Shown one piece after another: positions 52,265-61,335 of a stretch of DNA of 64,000 nucleotides. The position numbers and the translations under genes are program-made. Within the stretch, counting starts at the first letter, position 1. Each line of letters opens with the position of its first letter. The DNA is from Alphaproteobacteria bacterium UBA6376 (GTDB taxonomy: Bacteria; Pseudomonadota; Alphaproteobacteria; Rs-D84), in assembly GCA_002437665.1 (NCBI GenBank), contig DJQW01000002.1:211201-275200 (forward strand), in the 5' to 3' direction. The notes under the pieces were generated by a model. That model saw only the letters and a program-made list of their open reading frames with translations. It was not told where the DNA came from and searched no databases.

Positions 52265-53383
52265 TTACATTCTCATCGGCATCAAGATGAACAACGCATC
52301 GGTGTTCTTGTCTGTCGATTTGATAATTGTCGGCGACAATGGGTCTTGCATTTCCATTTGGAATTTGTCCCCTTCGACCTGACCGGCAACATCCATCAAG
52401 AACTTTACATTAAATGTAACCGTGAACGATGCGTCGCCATTGTATTCGATGTCCAATTCCTGTGTTGCCGTACCGGCATCTGGGCTGGACGCGTTGACGA
52501 CCAATTTGTTCATGGAATATGTCAACTGAACAGATTTTGTTTTATCAACACTGGCAACAGATACCAAGTCAACAGCGTTCAAGAATTGTTTTCTGTCCAG
52601 AACGGCAATCTTGTCATTGCCCTTTGGAATTACGACACGATAGTTTGGATATTGAGCATCAACCAGTTTGCTGGTCAAAATTGCCGCACCAACCGTGAAA
52701 CGTGCCTTGGTATCAGACAATTCAACCGTCACATCATCAACTGTCGCATCTTCCAGTAACTTGGACAATTCGCCAATCACGCGACGTGGCAAAATAACCG
52801 CTGGCATTTCTGCACTGCCCGCGGGGGCTGGCATTGCGCACAACGCCATACGCTGGGCATCGGTTGCAACCGCGGTCAGCATTTTTTCTTTGCCTTCGTC
52901 CGCGATGTGGAAATAAATACCACCCAAGTGATAACGAACATCGTCTGTTGGGATTGCAAATTTGGTCTGGTTTATCAGGTGTGCCAAATCGCCCGTTGTC
53001 ATCTGGAACTTGGTGGTTAAATTGCTGCCCGCCATGGCTGGGAAATTTTCCGCCGGCAATGTTGGCAAACGGAATACCGCACGACCGCTGGACACAACCA
53101 ACTGGTCACCATTCTGTTTGAATGTGATTTCCGCGTCATCTGGCAATTTACGAACAATATCGTACAACATCTGAACAGGAACAGTTGTTTTGCCCCCCAA
53201 TGTGATATCGGCCGTAACATGTTCAACCAATTCCAAATCAACGTTTGTCGCAGACAGAATCAAATCATCTGCAACTTCTAACTTTACATTCATCAATATC
53301 GGCAATGTCGCGCGCTTTTCCACGATGGACTGCATATGCCCCAGCGCACGTATTAAAACCTGACGAAATACCGAAAATTCCAT
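52265..53383 (-). CDS. dnaN: DNA polymerase III beta clamp
   Basis: 372 residues from ATG at 53383 (MEFSVFRQVLIRALGHMQSIVEKRATLPILMNVKLEV). Three similar domains; VVNASSPDAGTATQELDIEYNGD and the C-terminal LMPMRM end are typical. The sliding clamp gives processivity. Here it is not next to dnaA or recF. The open frame upstream of the ATG has no function I can see. Confidence 0.96.
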   Translation of the reverse strand: MEFSVFRQVLIRALGHMQSIVEKRATLPILMNVKLEVADDLILSATNVDLELVEHVTADITLGGKTTVPVQMLYDIVRKLPDDAEITFKQNGDQLVVSSGRAVFRLPTLPAENFPAMAGSNLTTKFQMTTGDLAHLINQTKFAIPTDDVRYHLGGIYFHIADEGKEKMLTAVATDAQRMALCAMPAPAGSAEMPAVILPRRVIGELSKLLEDATVDDVTVELSDTKARFTVGAAILTSKLVDAQYPNYRVVIPKGNDKIAVLDRKQFLNAVDLVSVASVDKTKSVQLTYSMNKLVVNASSPDAGTATQELDIEYNGDASFTVTFNVKFLMDVAGQVEGDKFQMEMQDPLSPTIIKSTDKNTDALFILMPMRM

Positions 53384-53510
53384 TATTTTGCTCCTAGGTA
53401 TCTTATGGTTTCCCACATTCTTTTTTATAAGTTTACCAAAAAATGCCGATTCGGTGCAAGGGTAAATACAACCCAGAATCATGGACAAAAACACAAACAC
53501 GTCAAGCAAC

Positions 53511-53540
53511 AAAAAACCGCCCAAACGGGCGGAATTTTAT
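53511..53540 (-). terminator. Terminator of the cyclase gene
   Basis: Minus strand CCGCCC/GGGCGG hairpin with T-run. Confidence 0.75.
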
Positions 53541-54295
53541 TTAGACAACACCTTGTCCAACTTTGCACGTAATTTCTTGATATCGTCGTACTTGGTGAAT
53601 TTACCCTTTTCTGCGATGGAAATATCACCGCTTTCTTCGGATACCACCAACACGGTCGCACGTGAAACCTCTGACAATCCCAATGCCGCACGATGACGTG
53701 TGCCATATTTCCAATTCAGATTATTCTGCGACAGTGGCAAAATCGCCCCCGCATACGCAATACGCCCATGTTCAATAATAACCGCACCGTCATGCAATGG
53801 CGTCTTGTTAAAGAATATGGTCAGCAACAATTCACTGGTAATCACGGCATCAACACGCACGCCCTTTTTATCAATCGCACTTTCGTCTAATGTGGTTGGG
53901 AATACAATCAGTGCCCCCGTGTGCTTGTTCGACATATATTCAACCGCACTGCAAATCGCGTCCAGCGCGCCCGTATCACGTGTGGTAACACCACCCTTGT
54001 GAATCATGCGTGACCAACCCTCGATACTGCCCAACAGTGCCATAAACTTGCGCAATTCTGGTTGGAAAATAACAATCAACCCCAACGACAAGAACAATGC
54101 TGTCCAATGCAAGAACGCGCCCAACAAATCCAAATGCGCCCACGTTAAAATAAAACTCAGCACCCACAGGCCCGCCAGTCCCAACAGACCGCGCACCATT
54201 TTTTCTGATGATGTGTTTTCAATAAAACTGCGATAAAACAACCATACAATTACCGCAATAATTAAAATCTGAATCAAACCCAACCAATTAAACAT
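53537..54295 (-). CDS. cdaA: Diadenylate cyclase (CdaA-type)
   Basis: 252 residues. Three N-terminal membrane helices (about 4-22, 36-54, 58-76) followed by the DAC domain with DGA (169-171) and GTRHRAALG (198-206), both active-site motifs. It makes cyclic di-AMP from two ATP. This messenger is typical of Firmicutes and Actinobacteria and is rarely discussed in Alphaproteobacteria. Its start overlaps the AsmA stop by eight bases (ATGTTTAA), so the two are made together. No YbbR or GlmM gene is adjacent. Confidence 0.9.
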   Translation of the reverse strand: MFNWLGLIQILIIAVIVWLFYRSFIENTSSEKMVRGLLGLAGLWVLSFILTWAHLDLLGAFLHWTALFLSLGLIVIFQPELRKFMALLGSIEGWSRMIHKGGVTTRDTGALDAICSAVEYMSNKHTGALIVFPTTLDESAIDKKGVRVDAVITSELLLTIFFNKTPLHDGAVIIEHGRIAYAGAILPLSQNNLNWKYGTRHRAALGLSEVSRATVLVVSEESGDISIAEKGKFTKYDDIKKLRAKLDKVLSK

Positions 54296-56417
54296 TTTCT
54301 GCCTTTCCTTTTGTTTCTTGTTCTTGTTGTGTTGTTACATCTGTTTTCATGATCGTTGATTGCAGGTCGCTAACCGGCAACCCCAACCATTCTGGATCAT
54401 CACGCGATTGCGGCGCACCACGTTGCATCGCCGTTTCGCACGGATGATCGTCCGCCAGCCAGTTTTCCAGCAAGTCCCCCGCCAGCAATCCAACGCCCGC
54501 GCCCGCGACAAGTCCAATACCGCCGGTCAATGGCGCAAGCAACAGCCCCAGTCCGGTTGCCGATGCAACCTTGCCTGCGACGGCTGCGCCGCTTATTTTT
54601 ATATCAGGTTCTGCCAAATTTCCAGTTATTTCTATGGAATTTACAACATTGCCCGTCAGCGACAGTTTCAACCCACGCACCGGCACGGTCGTCAACGCCA
54701 TTTTCAAGCGTTCCGCCCCCAGATTTAATTGTCCCGCCAAACGCAAATTGATTGCATTTGTTTCAACAGCCACCCCCTGTTGTGTGTCAAAAACACCGTT
54801 GCGCAACTTTGCATTCATTGCGACACATTTTATCTTGATGCGATTGTGTTTCTTTTCCGAACTCAGCGAATCCTGAATTGCATGACGCAATGTCGTCAGG
54901 AAATCCGTCCCGTACATATACGACATCAGTGTCGAATACGCATACCCACCATCGGCGGATTTAATCTGAACCGGCCCTGTTACCGTCGACATCAATTCAG
55001 ACAGGTTTGTACCGTTCCCTTCCAAATATACATCAAAATTTGTTGGCAATTCAGAAATCAGGTCTGTTTCGCGAACCTCTGTCAAAATCTGGCCAATCGA
55101 CACGTTGCGACCACGACCCGCGGCCTTGGCAAAGATGCGCCCTTCGCCATCAATCTGGCCATCGGCCGCCAACTCTATTTGCCCCCCACCCATGGACAGT
55201 GTTCCATCAATACGCGCAACATGGTCAACCAATTTCGCGGTCAAATCAATATCACGCAAATCCAAATCACGATACACAATCAGATTATTTATCTTGGCAT
55301 GCAACTTTATATTAAATTGCGACAGTTCGCGCCCAAACAGTGGTGTATCTTTGAATGCGTTCAGTTCCCTGTCTGGATGCACCCATTTGCCATCATACCA
55401 TGTTGGAAAAACCTGAACCAGATTGATTGACTTTGATGACAAATCCAGATTTATCGCCTGACGCGATGCGCCAAAATCCCAACTGCCCGACACGGTCAAT
55501 TCATTGCCACGCACAGCGATTGATGATTTGCGTAATGTCAATTTTGTCCTGTCCAAGCCACCCGCCATATTCACCTTGACCGTTGGAATGGTCGATAAAT
55601 TCATATTCAGCAAACGCCCCACCGCCGCCATATCAGGAATGTCGCCCTTGATAATAAAATCAATCGGGGCGTGACTTGTTCCCTCCAATGCGATATTCGC
55701 AATCAAGGCATCGCCCGACGCACCAAATGCCACCCGCACCGGATACACTTTGCGTTCCGCATTGTACGGCGAATACGTCAATATAAACGGAAATACATCA
55801 TTCTTGTTTTTAATCCAGCCCGAATATTCACGTGAATCAGATGTCGGCACATACCGAATCTGAAAACCGGTCAGTTTGTATGTTTCACCCACAATGTGTG
55901 CGGTTAAATTATGAACCTCTACGCCACCTAAACCCGGGTCTTCGAAAGGGAACTTTGACGGTGCGGGCGCGTTTTGCGCATCGGACGTGGCGGGCTGCTT
56001 TGATAATTTTGATGACAACACAGAATACGCACCATCAGAATTTTTTTCCAGACATACCGTCGCATCATAAATCTTGACATTCTGAATCGTCGGACGCGCC
56101 TGAAACAACGAAATCAAATCCAATGTCACGTCGATTTTTTCGGCGGCAAATGCATCTTTGTGCTTTGCCCATTCGGCATTTGGCACGCGTACCTTGTTCA
56201 ATTCAATACGTGGCCGCAAAGACAATTTCCACGATACCGCCCCATCAATTTCAACCGGCAGCCCCGTTGCATTCTGCAAGATAGACAAAATACTGCCGCG
56301 CATTTTTTCTAAATCAATCTGGCTGAGTGCAATTATAAACGCAACAATCAACCCCATGCAAAACAGCATGACGATACGCGCGATTGCCAGAAAAGAACCC
56401 TTTTTACGTCTGACCAA
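54288..56417 (-). CDS. AsmA-family envelope protein
   Basis: 709 residues. One N-terminal membrane helix (IARIVMLFCMGLIVAFIIAL), an AsmA N-terminal part (NATGLPVEIDGAVSWKLSLRPRIELNKVRV), and the AsmA C-terminal domain about residues 440-600 (FDVYLEGNGTNLSELMSTVTGPVQI). AsmA proteins probably carry lipids to the outer membrane. The best start is a TTG at 56417 with AAAAGG ten bases upstream; no ATG is nearby. A hydrophobic glycine-rich segment near residue 620-650 is extra. Confidence 0.87.
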   Translation of the reverse strand: MVRRKKGSFLAIARIVMLFCMGLIVAFIIALSQIDLEKMRGSILSILQNATGLPVEIDGAVSWKLSLRPRIELNKVRVPNAEWAKHKDAFAAEKIDVTLDLISLFQARPTIQNVKIYDATVCLEKNSDGAYSVLSSKLSKQPATSDAQNAPAPSKFPFEDPGLGGVEVHNLTAHIVGETYKLTGFQIRYVPTSDSREYSGWIKNKNDVFPFILTYSPYNAERKVYPVRVAFGASGDALIANIALEGTSHAPIDFIIKGDIPDMAAVGRLLNMNLSTIPTVKVNMAGGLDRTKLTLRKSSIAVRGNELTVSGSWDFGASRQAINLDLSSKSINLVQVFPTWYDGKWVHPDRELNAFKDTPLFGRELSQFNIKLHAKINNLIVYRDLDLRDIDLTAKLVDHVARIDGTLSMGGGQIELAADGQIDGEGRIFAKAAGRGRNVSIGQILTEVRETDLISELPTNFDVYLEGNGTNLSELMSTVTGPVQIKSADGGYAYSTLMSYMYGTDFLTTLRHAIQDSLSSEKKHNRIKIKCVAMNAKLRNGVFDTQQGVAVETNAINLRLAGQLNLGAERLKMALTTVPVRGLKLSLTGNVVNSIEITGNLAEPDIKISGAAVAGKVASATGLGLLLAPLTGGIGLVAGAGVGLLAGDLLENWLADDHPCETAMQRGAPQSRDDPEWLGLPVSDLQSTIMKTDVTTQQEQETKGKAENV

Positions 56418-56432
56418 TTTTTATAAACCTTT

Positions 56433-57404
56433 TTACGGTAATTGAAATTCAAAAAATTCCATCACAACTTTCATAAACTGTGGCGGCGCGGCACGCAGTG
56501 TCATCATACGCCCCGTTGTCGGGTGCTGAAACGTCAAACGATGCGCAAACAAAAACAGATTGTTTGTTGCCGTAACCGTTGCCAACGCATCGGGCGCACG
56601 ACGCCCCGCACCATACAGCGCATCACCCACGATTGGCGCATTCAGTACAAACGCGCTATGTACACGTAACTGGTGCGTACGACCGGTTTTTGGTGAAAAC
56701 GCAACCCACGATAAATGTTCACCGGCGTGTGCCAAAACCTTGTATTCAGTAATCGCGCGTTGCGGGCGTTGTCCTGTGCCATCATTCGTACGGGCGGGCG
56801 TATCAAAAACCTGCCCCTTGATCATATAATCGTCAATCAAACCATGATCCGGCACAACGTTACCATTCAATAACGCCAAATATTCTTTGTATGCGGTTTT
56901 GGCCTGAAATGCGGTTGCCAGATTTTGCGCCGCACGCAGATTTTTTGCCACCACCAGCAAACCAGACGTTTCTTTGTCCAGACGATGCACCAACGAAATC
57001 TTGTCATACGGGAATAACGCCGCCGCCATTTTATCAACGGACTTGCGAATACCGCTGCCCCCCTGCACCGCCAGACCGGCCGGCTTGTTAAACACAACAA
57101 TGTCATCATCATTGTGAATGATGCATTTTCGCAATTCCTCTAAATCAGCCAACGAAAAATTATCGCCACTTTCGGTTTTCTTTGGCCGCACCGAATAACC
57201 CGACAGCGTCGGTGGCACACGCACGGCATCACCCGCACGCAACATTTCCTGACCATGTACGCGACGTGAATTTACACGAATTTGCCCACCACGGCACAAC
57301 TTGTAAAACTCGCGCTGGGGCATAGACGGAAAATTACGCAAAAACCAGCGCAACAAGCGTACGCCATCTTCGGTTTCTGGAATTGTAATTATCTCTGCCG
57401 CCAT
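56433..57404 (-). CDS. Large-subunit pseudouridine synthase (RluC/RluD family)
   Basis: 323 residues. N-terminal S4 domain (LCRGGQIRVNSRRVHGQEML), catalytic motif VHRLDKETSGLLVVAKN with the aspartate, and PKTGRTHQLRVHSAF. It modifies 23S rRNA. RluC is a little more likely than RluD on the S4 start. It ends 15 bases before the AsmA start on the same strand. Confidence 0.9.
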   Translation of the reverse strand: MAAEIITIPETEDGVRLLRWFLRNFPSMPQREFYKLCRGGQIRVNSRRVHGQEMLRAGDAVRVPPTLSGYSVRPKKTESGDNFSLADLEELRKCIIHNDDDIVVFNKPAGLAVQGGSGIRKSVDKMAAALFPYDKISLVHRLDKETSGLLVVAKNLRAAQNLATAFQAKTAYKEYLALLNGNVVPDHGLIDDYMIKGQVFDTPARTNDGTGQRPQRAITEYKVLAHAGEHLSWVAFSPKTGRTHQLRVHSAFVLNAPIVGDALYGAGRRAPDALATVTATNNLFLFAHRLTFQHPTTGRMMTLRAAPPQFMKVVMEFFEFQLP

Positions 57405-57409
57405 TTTAA

Positions 57410-57871
57410 TTATTCGCCGTATGTGATTTGAACCGTGTTATTTGTGGCATTGCGGCAATCACCGGTTGCACCACCTTCTTTGTTATTCGAATTGATACGT
57501 CCAACCGAATCAGACCATGCCTTGGCCACAAAGTATTCACAATCCGATTGATTCAGTCCCGTAATAGACACAATAAACTGGCGCGAATTTGATGGATCAA
57601 CCGACAGTTCATATGTACCGCCATATGGGTTCTTGTTCGTCATACCGATTGCGCCAAATATCGTTGAGTTGTTGATATGGGAAAAGTCATCGTATTCACC
57701 CAGCAACGTTCGAACCTGTGTCGTCATCTGAATAACCTCGTCATTGACGGCATTACGCTTTTGCGTACGCATTGCGGTCGAAATCATACCAACCGCGCCA
57801 ACGGTCAAAACACCCATAATGGTCAACACGCCCAGCATTTCAATCATGGAACGTCCGGATTCTTGTCTCAT
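57410..57871 (-). CDS. Type IV pilin-like protein
   Basis: 153 residues from ATG at 57871, chosen because GGGGGA sits seven bases ahead. Short prepilin leader MRQESG, then RSMIEMLGVLTIMGVLTVGAVGM with glutamate at +5, as cleaved by PilD-type peptidases. Resembles the PilS-like (type IVb) group. The C-terminal half has two cysteines (SDCEYF, GDCRNAT) as in the pilin D-region. No assembly genes are next to it. Confidence 0.8.
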   Translation of the reverse strand: MRQESGRSMIEMLGVLTIMGVLTVGAVGMISTAMRTQKRNAVNDEVIQMTTQVRTLLGEYDDFSHINNSTIFGAIGMTNKNPYGGTYELSVDPSNSRQFIVSITGLNQSDCEYFVAKAWSDSVGRINSNNKEGGATGDCRNATNNTVQITYGE

Positions 57872-57921
57872 ATTTATATCCCCCATTTGCTATTTGTTTT
57901 TTTTATTCTATCATATTTAGC

Positions 57922-59349
57922 ATGAATATTCAATTTTCTGATTTAATCGCCAGCAGCCCAAACGCCCCCGGTGTCTATAAAATGTACGACGCCGATGGCG
58001 CACTATTGTACGTTGGCAAGGCCAAGAATTTGGCCAATCGCCTGCGCCAATACGTGGACGTGTCAAAACTGGAATTACATAAACAGGTCATGCGCAGTTT
58101 GGTTACCCGCGTGGATTGGGAAATCGTTCCGACCGAATCGGACGCACTGATACGCGAACAAGAACTGATTAAAACCCTGCGCCCGAAATATAATATCATG
58201 CTGACCGATGGGAAAATGTACCCAATGTTGGCATTGACCAATTCTGAATTTCCACGCCTGTTAAAATTCCGTGGCAAGATTTCCCAGCGACGTGACGTAT
58301 ACGGCCCATATCCATCGGTTGGCGCATTGAACGAAACAATCAAAACAATTCAAAAAGTGTGCCAGATTCGCACATGTACCGATACGTTTATGCGTAATCG
58401 CACGCGTCCGTGTTTGTTGCACCAAATTGGCCGGTGCAGCGCACCATGCTGCATATTGCCACAATCAGATTATGCCGCGCGCGTATCATTGGCACGCAAA
58501 ATCTTGACCGGCGACAGTGAACCAATCATTGCGGATTTAACAAAACAGATGCAAAAATTTGCCGCCGAAATGGACTTTGAATCCGCCGCCGCCGCGCGTG
58601 ATAAAATTGCCGAATTGACACACACTGCAAATCGCGGTATACAGCGGAAACGTGTACATAGCGCGAATTTTGATTGGTCGGGTGCAACCGATGATTTGGA
58701 AAAATTGACGGGCTTGAAAATAGAATGTGCGGGCGTATTTGATAACTCTCATTTATTCGGGCGCAGTCCCGTTGGTGCAATGATTACATTTGGTCATGAC
58801 GGATTTATCAAAAACGGTTATCGCCATTTCAAATTGCGCAATGCGTCCGCCGCCGGAAACGATATCGCCATGATGGCGGAATTTGTCGATCGCGCGCACA
58901 AGCAAAATATAAAACTGGATTTAATCATTGTCGACGGTGGCATTGCCCAGTGGCGCATAGCACACAAAACCGTACCTGACATTCCCGTTCTGGGCGTAAC
59001 CAAGGGCGAGGTTCGCAACGGCGATGAACACTTCATTATGCCCGACGGCACAATCAATCGTGATATTCCAAAGGATTCACGCCTGTTCTTGTTATTACGC
59101 GCCGTCCGTGACGAGGCGCATCGTTTCGTTATCACATATCACCGCACCGTGCGCGCAAAAACAATGACATCGTCCATTTTGGACGACATTGATGGTATTG
59201 GGCCAAAGCGCAAGCATGCATTACTGACGCACTTTGGTTCTGTACGCGAAATTGCCGATGCCGATATGCCAGCCCTGTTACGCGTGCCAGATTTGGGTCG
59301 CAGCGCGGCCGAAAAAATTTATGCCTATTTTCACTCAGGGGTGGTATAA
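57922..59349 (+). CDS. uvrC: Excinuclease subunit UvrC, short form
   Basis: 475 residues against about 600 in most bacteria. Order: GIY-YIG domain (GVYKMYDADGALLYVGKAKNLANRLRQYV), cysteine region (RPCLLHQIGRCSAPC), UVR helix (ADLTKQMQKFAAEMDFESAAAARDKIAEL), RNase-H endonuclease (VFDNSHLFGRSPVGAMITF; LIIVDGGIAQW; DEAHRFVITYHR) and helix-hairpin-helix (ILDDIDGIGPKRKHALL). The missing length lies between UVR and the endonuclease domain. Both nuclease centres keep their acidic residues. UvrC makes both cuts in nucleotide excision repair. Confidence 0.92.
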   Translation: MNIQFSDLIASSPNAPGVYKMYDADGALLYVGKAKNLANRLRQYVDVSKLELHKQVMRSLVTRVDWEIVPTESDALIREQELIKTLRPKYNIMLTDGKMYPMLALTNSEFPRLLKFRGKISQRRDVYGPYPSVGALNETIKTIQKVCQIRTCTDTFMRNRTRPCLLHQIGRCSAPCCILPQSDYAARVSLARKILTGDSEPIIADLTKQMQKFAAEMDFESAAAARDKIAELTHTANRGIQRKRVHSANFDWSGATDDLEKLTGLKIECAGVFDNSHLFGRSPVGAMITFGHDGFIKNGYRHFKLRNASAAGNDIAMMAEFVDRAHKQNIKLDLIIVDGGIAQWRIAHKTVPDIPVLGVTKGEVRNGDEHFIMPDGTINRDIPKDSRLFLLLRAVRDEAHRFVITYHRTVRAKTMTSSILDDIDGIGPKRKHALLTHFGSVREIADADMPALLRVPDLGRSAAEKIYAYFHSGVV

Positions 59350-59389
59350 TATGGGCATTCATGATTTATAAACACAAAGGAGTATAACC

Positions 59390-59989
59390 ATGAAATTTTT
59401 TGTGAACTTTTTATCAGCGTTCCGCATTGCGGCGGCATTCGCGATAATCCCGACAATTATGTTCGGTATGTACAAAACAACATTTGTGCTGTATGTGCTG
59501 GGCGCAATATCTGATTGGTTTGACGGATTCTTGGCACGTAAATTTGACGTGTGCAGCAAACTGGGCGGTGTGATGGATCACATCGGCGATAAATTGCTGG
59601 TTTGCAACACTTTGATTATGCTGGCGGTCATGATGCCGGTATGGTTTGTGGTTGTACCAATTATATTGATGATTGCCCGCGAATTGTACATCAGTGGTCT
59701 GCGTGAATTTTTGGGCACTCAGAAAATCGAAATGCCTGTGCCAAAGTATCGCTTTTCAATGGGCAAAATCAAAACAACATTCCAGATGATTACAATCGCG
59801 GCATTCTTGGGCGTGTTTGCAATCGGTTCGATTATCACTGCCAACACAACCAGCCGTGCGATCGTGTACATGTTATACATCTTGCCACAGGTTGGCCTGT
59901 ACGGTCTGTGGGTATCACTGGCGGCGTCATTGATCAGTGCTGCGCAATACACACGCACATTTGCCCAGAAATTAAAACAGGTAAAATAA
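59390..59989 (+). CDS. pgsA: CDP-alcohol phosphatidyltransferase (phosphatidylglycerophosphate synthase)
   Basis: 199 residues, five or six hydrophobic helices. CDP-alcohol motif DGFLARKFDVCSKLGGVMDHIGDK fits DGxxARx8GxxxDxxxD. Starts phosphatidylglycerol synthesis from CDP-diacylglycerol. A good ribosome site (AAAGGAG) lies before the ATG. uvrC-pgsA is a common pair in Proteobacteria. Confidence 0.92.
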   Translation: MKFFVNFLSAFRIAAAFAIIPTIMFGMYKTTFVLYVLGAISDWFDGFLARKFDVCSKLGGVMDHIGDKLLVCNTLIMLAVMMPVWFVVVPIILMIARELYISGLREFLGTQKIEMPVPKYRFSMGKIKTTFQMITIAAFLGVFAIGSIITANTTSRAIVYMLYILPQVGLYGLWVSLAASLISAAQYTRTFAQKLKQVK

Positions 59990-60003
59990 TAAAAATCAAA
60001 CAC

Positions 60004-60034
60004 AAAAACACTGGCAATATTGCCGGTGTTTTTT
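60004..60034 (+). terminator. Terminator of pgsA
   Basis: AACACTGGCAAT/ATTGCCGGTGTT hairpin followed by T-run. Confidence 0.8.
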
Positions 60035-60040
60035 ACTGCA

Positions 60041-60086
60041 AAAAAATGCGCTATGTGCACGATTTCATGCACATAGCGCGATTTTT
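60041..60086 (-). terminator. Terminator of dnaJ
   Basis: Eleven-base stem GCGCTATGTGC/GCACATAGCGC (60048-60058 with 60069-60079) and six T on the minus strand. Confidence 0.85.
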
Positions 60087-61218
60087 AGAACCAACCTTTT
60101 TTGCCGGATTTTGTTTCAGCAAACTCGGTCAAAATCTTCTTTTGTTTTTCGGTCAACTTGGTTGGAATTTGAACATTTACCAGAATGTACAAATCACCAA
60201 AACTGCCCGCGCGACGCGATGGCATACCATGCCCGCGAACACGCAATTTTTCACCGACCTGTGTGCCCGATGGAACTTTGACTGACAATTTTTTGTCGTC
60301 GATGGTATCTACCTCAATCTCGCCCCCCATGGCCAGTGTTGTGAACGGAATATCAATTCGTGATACCAAATCCGCCCCGACGCGTTCAAAACGCGCATCT
60401 GGCCGCACATGCACGTCCAGATAGAAATCGCCCGCCGGCGCGCCGTTTTGTCCGGCCTCGCCCTGACCTGCCAAGCGCAGACGCGTACCATCATCAACAC
60501 CCGCCGGAATCTTTACCTCTAATGTTCTGGATTTGTGTACCGTACCCGTGCCGCCACATTCACTGCACTTTTTATCAATCTTGCGCCCCAGACCATTGCA
60601 TTCCGGACACGGCGTTTCCATTGCAAAGAATCCTTGGCGTGTATGAACATACCCCGTGCCACCACATTTTGGACATGCGGGTGCTGGCTTGCCATCATCT
60701 GTGCCATTGCCGTGACATTTTTCGCATTCGACATTGCTGGAAAATTTAACAGTGTGCGTTGTGCCAAAATATGCATCCTGCAATGAAATAGTAACCTCAT
60801 CCAGCAAGTCGCGCCCACGGGCTGCCTGTGCGCCACGCGACGCGCCGCCGCCAAAATCACCAAATCCGAAGCCACGCATTGCCTCGCGCAAAATATCATC
60901 CATACCGGCACCGCCGCCCATATCAAAGTGAAACGCGCCATTACCAAATGGATTACCACCACCAAAACCCGCGCCCGCCGACGCACCATTGCCACCGGCA
61001 AACGCCGCATCACCAAAACGGTCATATGCCGCACGTTTTTGCGGGTCTTTCAGAATATCAAACGCATTGTTGATTTCCTTGAACTTTTCTTCGGCGGATT
61101 TGTCCCCCGGATTTTTATCAGGGTGATATTGCATAACCAATTTATGGTATGCCTTTTTAATATCAGCGTCTGACGCGTCACGCGCCACGCCCAAAACTTC
61201 GTATGGATTTTTGTTCAT
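60085..61218 (-). CDS. dnaJ: Chaperone protein DnaJ
   Basis: 377 residues from ATG at 61218 (MNKNPYEVLGVARDASDADIKKAYHK). HPD at 32-34, glycine-rich linker (GGGNPFGNGAF...), four CxxCxGxG zinc motifs, and C-terminal peptide-binding domains. DnaJ delivers clients to DnaK. dnaK and grpE are not here. Upstream frame is not coding. Confidence 0.96.
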   Translation of the reverse strand: MNKNPYEVLGVARDASDADIKKAYHKLVMQYHPDKNPGDKSAEEKFKEINNAFDILKDPQKRAAYDRFGDAAFAGGNGASAGAGFGGGNPFGNGAFHFDMGGGAGMDDILREAMRGFGFGDFGGGASRGAQAARGRDLLDEVTISLQDAYFGTTHTVKFSSNVECEKCHGNGTDDGKPAPACPKCGGTGYVHTRQGFFAMETPCPECNGLGRKIDKKCSECGGTGTVHKSRTLEVKIPAGVDDGTRLRLAGQGEAGQNGAPAGDFYLDVHVRPDARFERVGADLVSRIDIPFTTLAMGGEIEVDTIDDKKLSVKVPSGTQVGEKLRVRGHGMPSRRAGSFGDLYILVNVQIPTKLTEKQKKILTEFAETKSGKKGWF

Positions 61219-61335
61219 AATCTCAGGCCTATTATTTTCTAGATGCTGAATATATAGGCCGATTGTATAAAAAATCAAGACCCGAAAACTGTTTCGCTTG
61301 CGAAAAATGAAATTTTGCGCTAATAATACGGTGCT

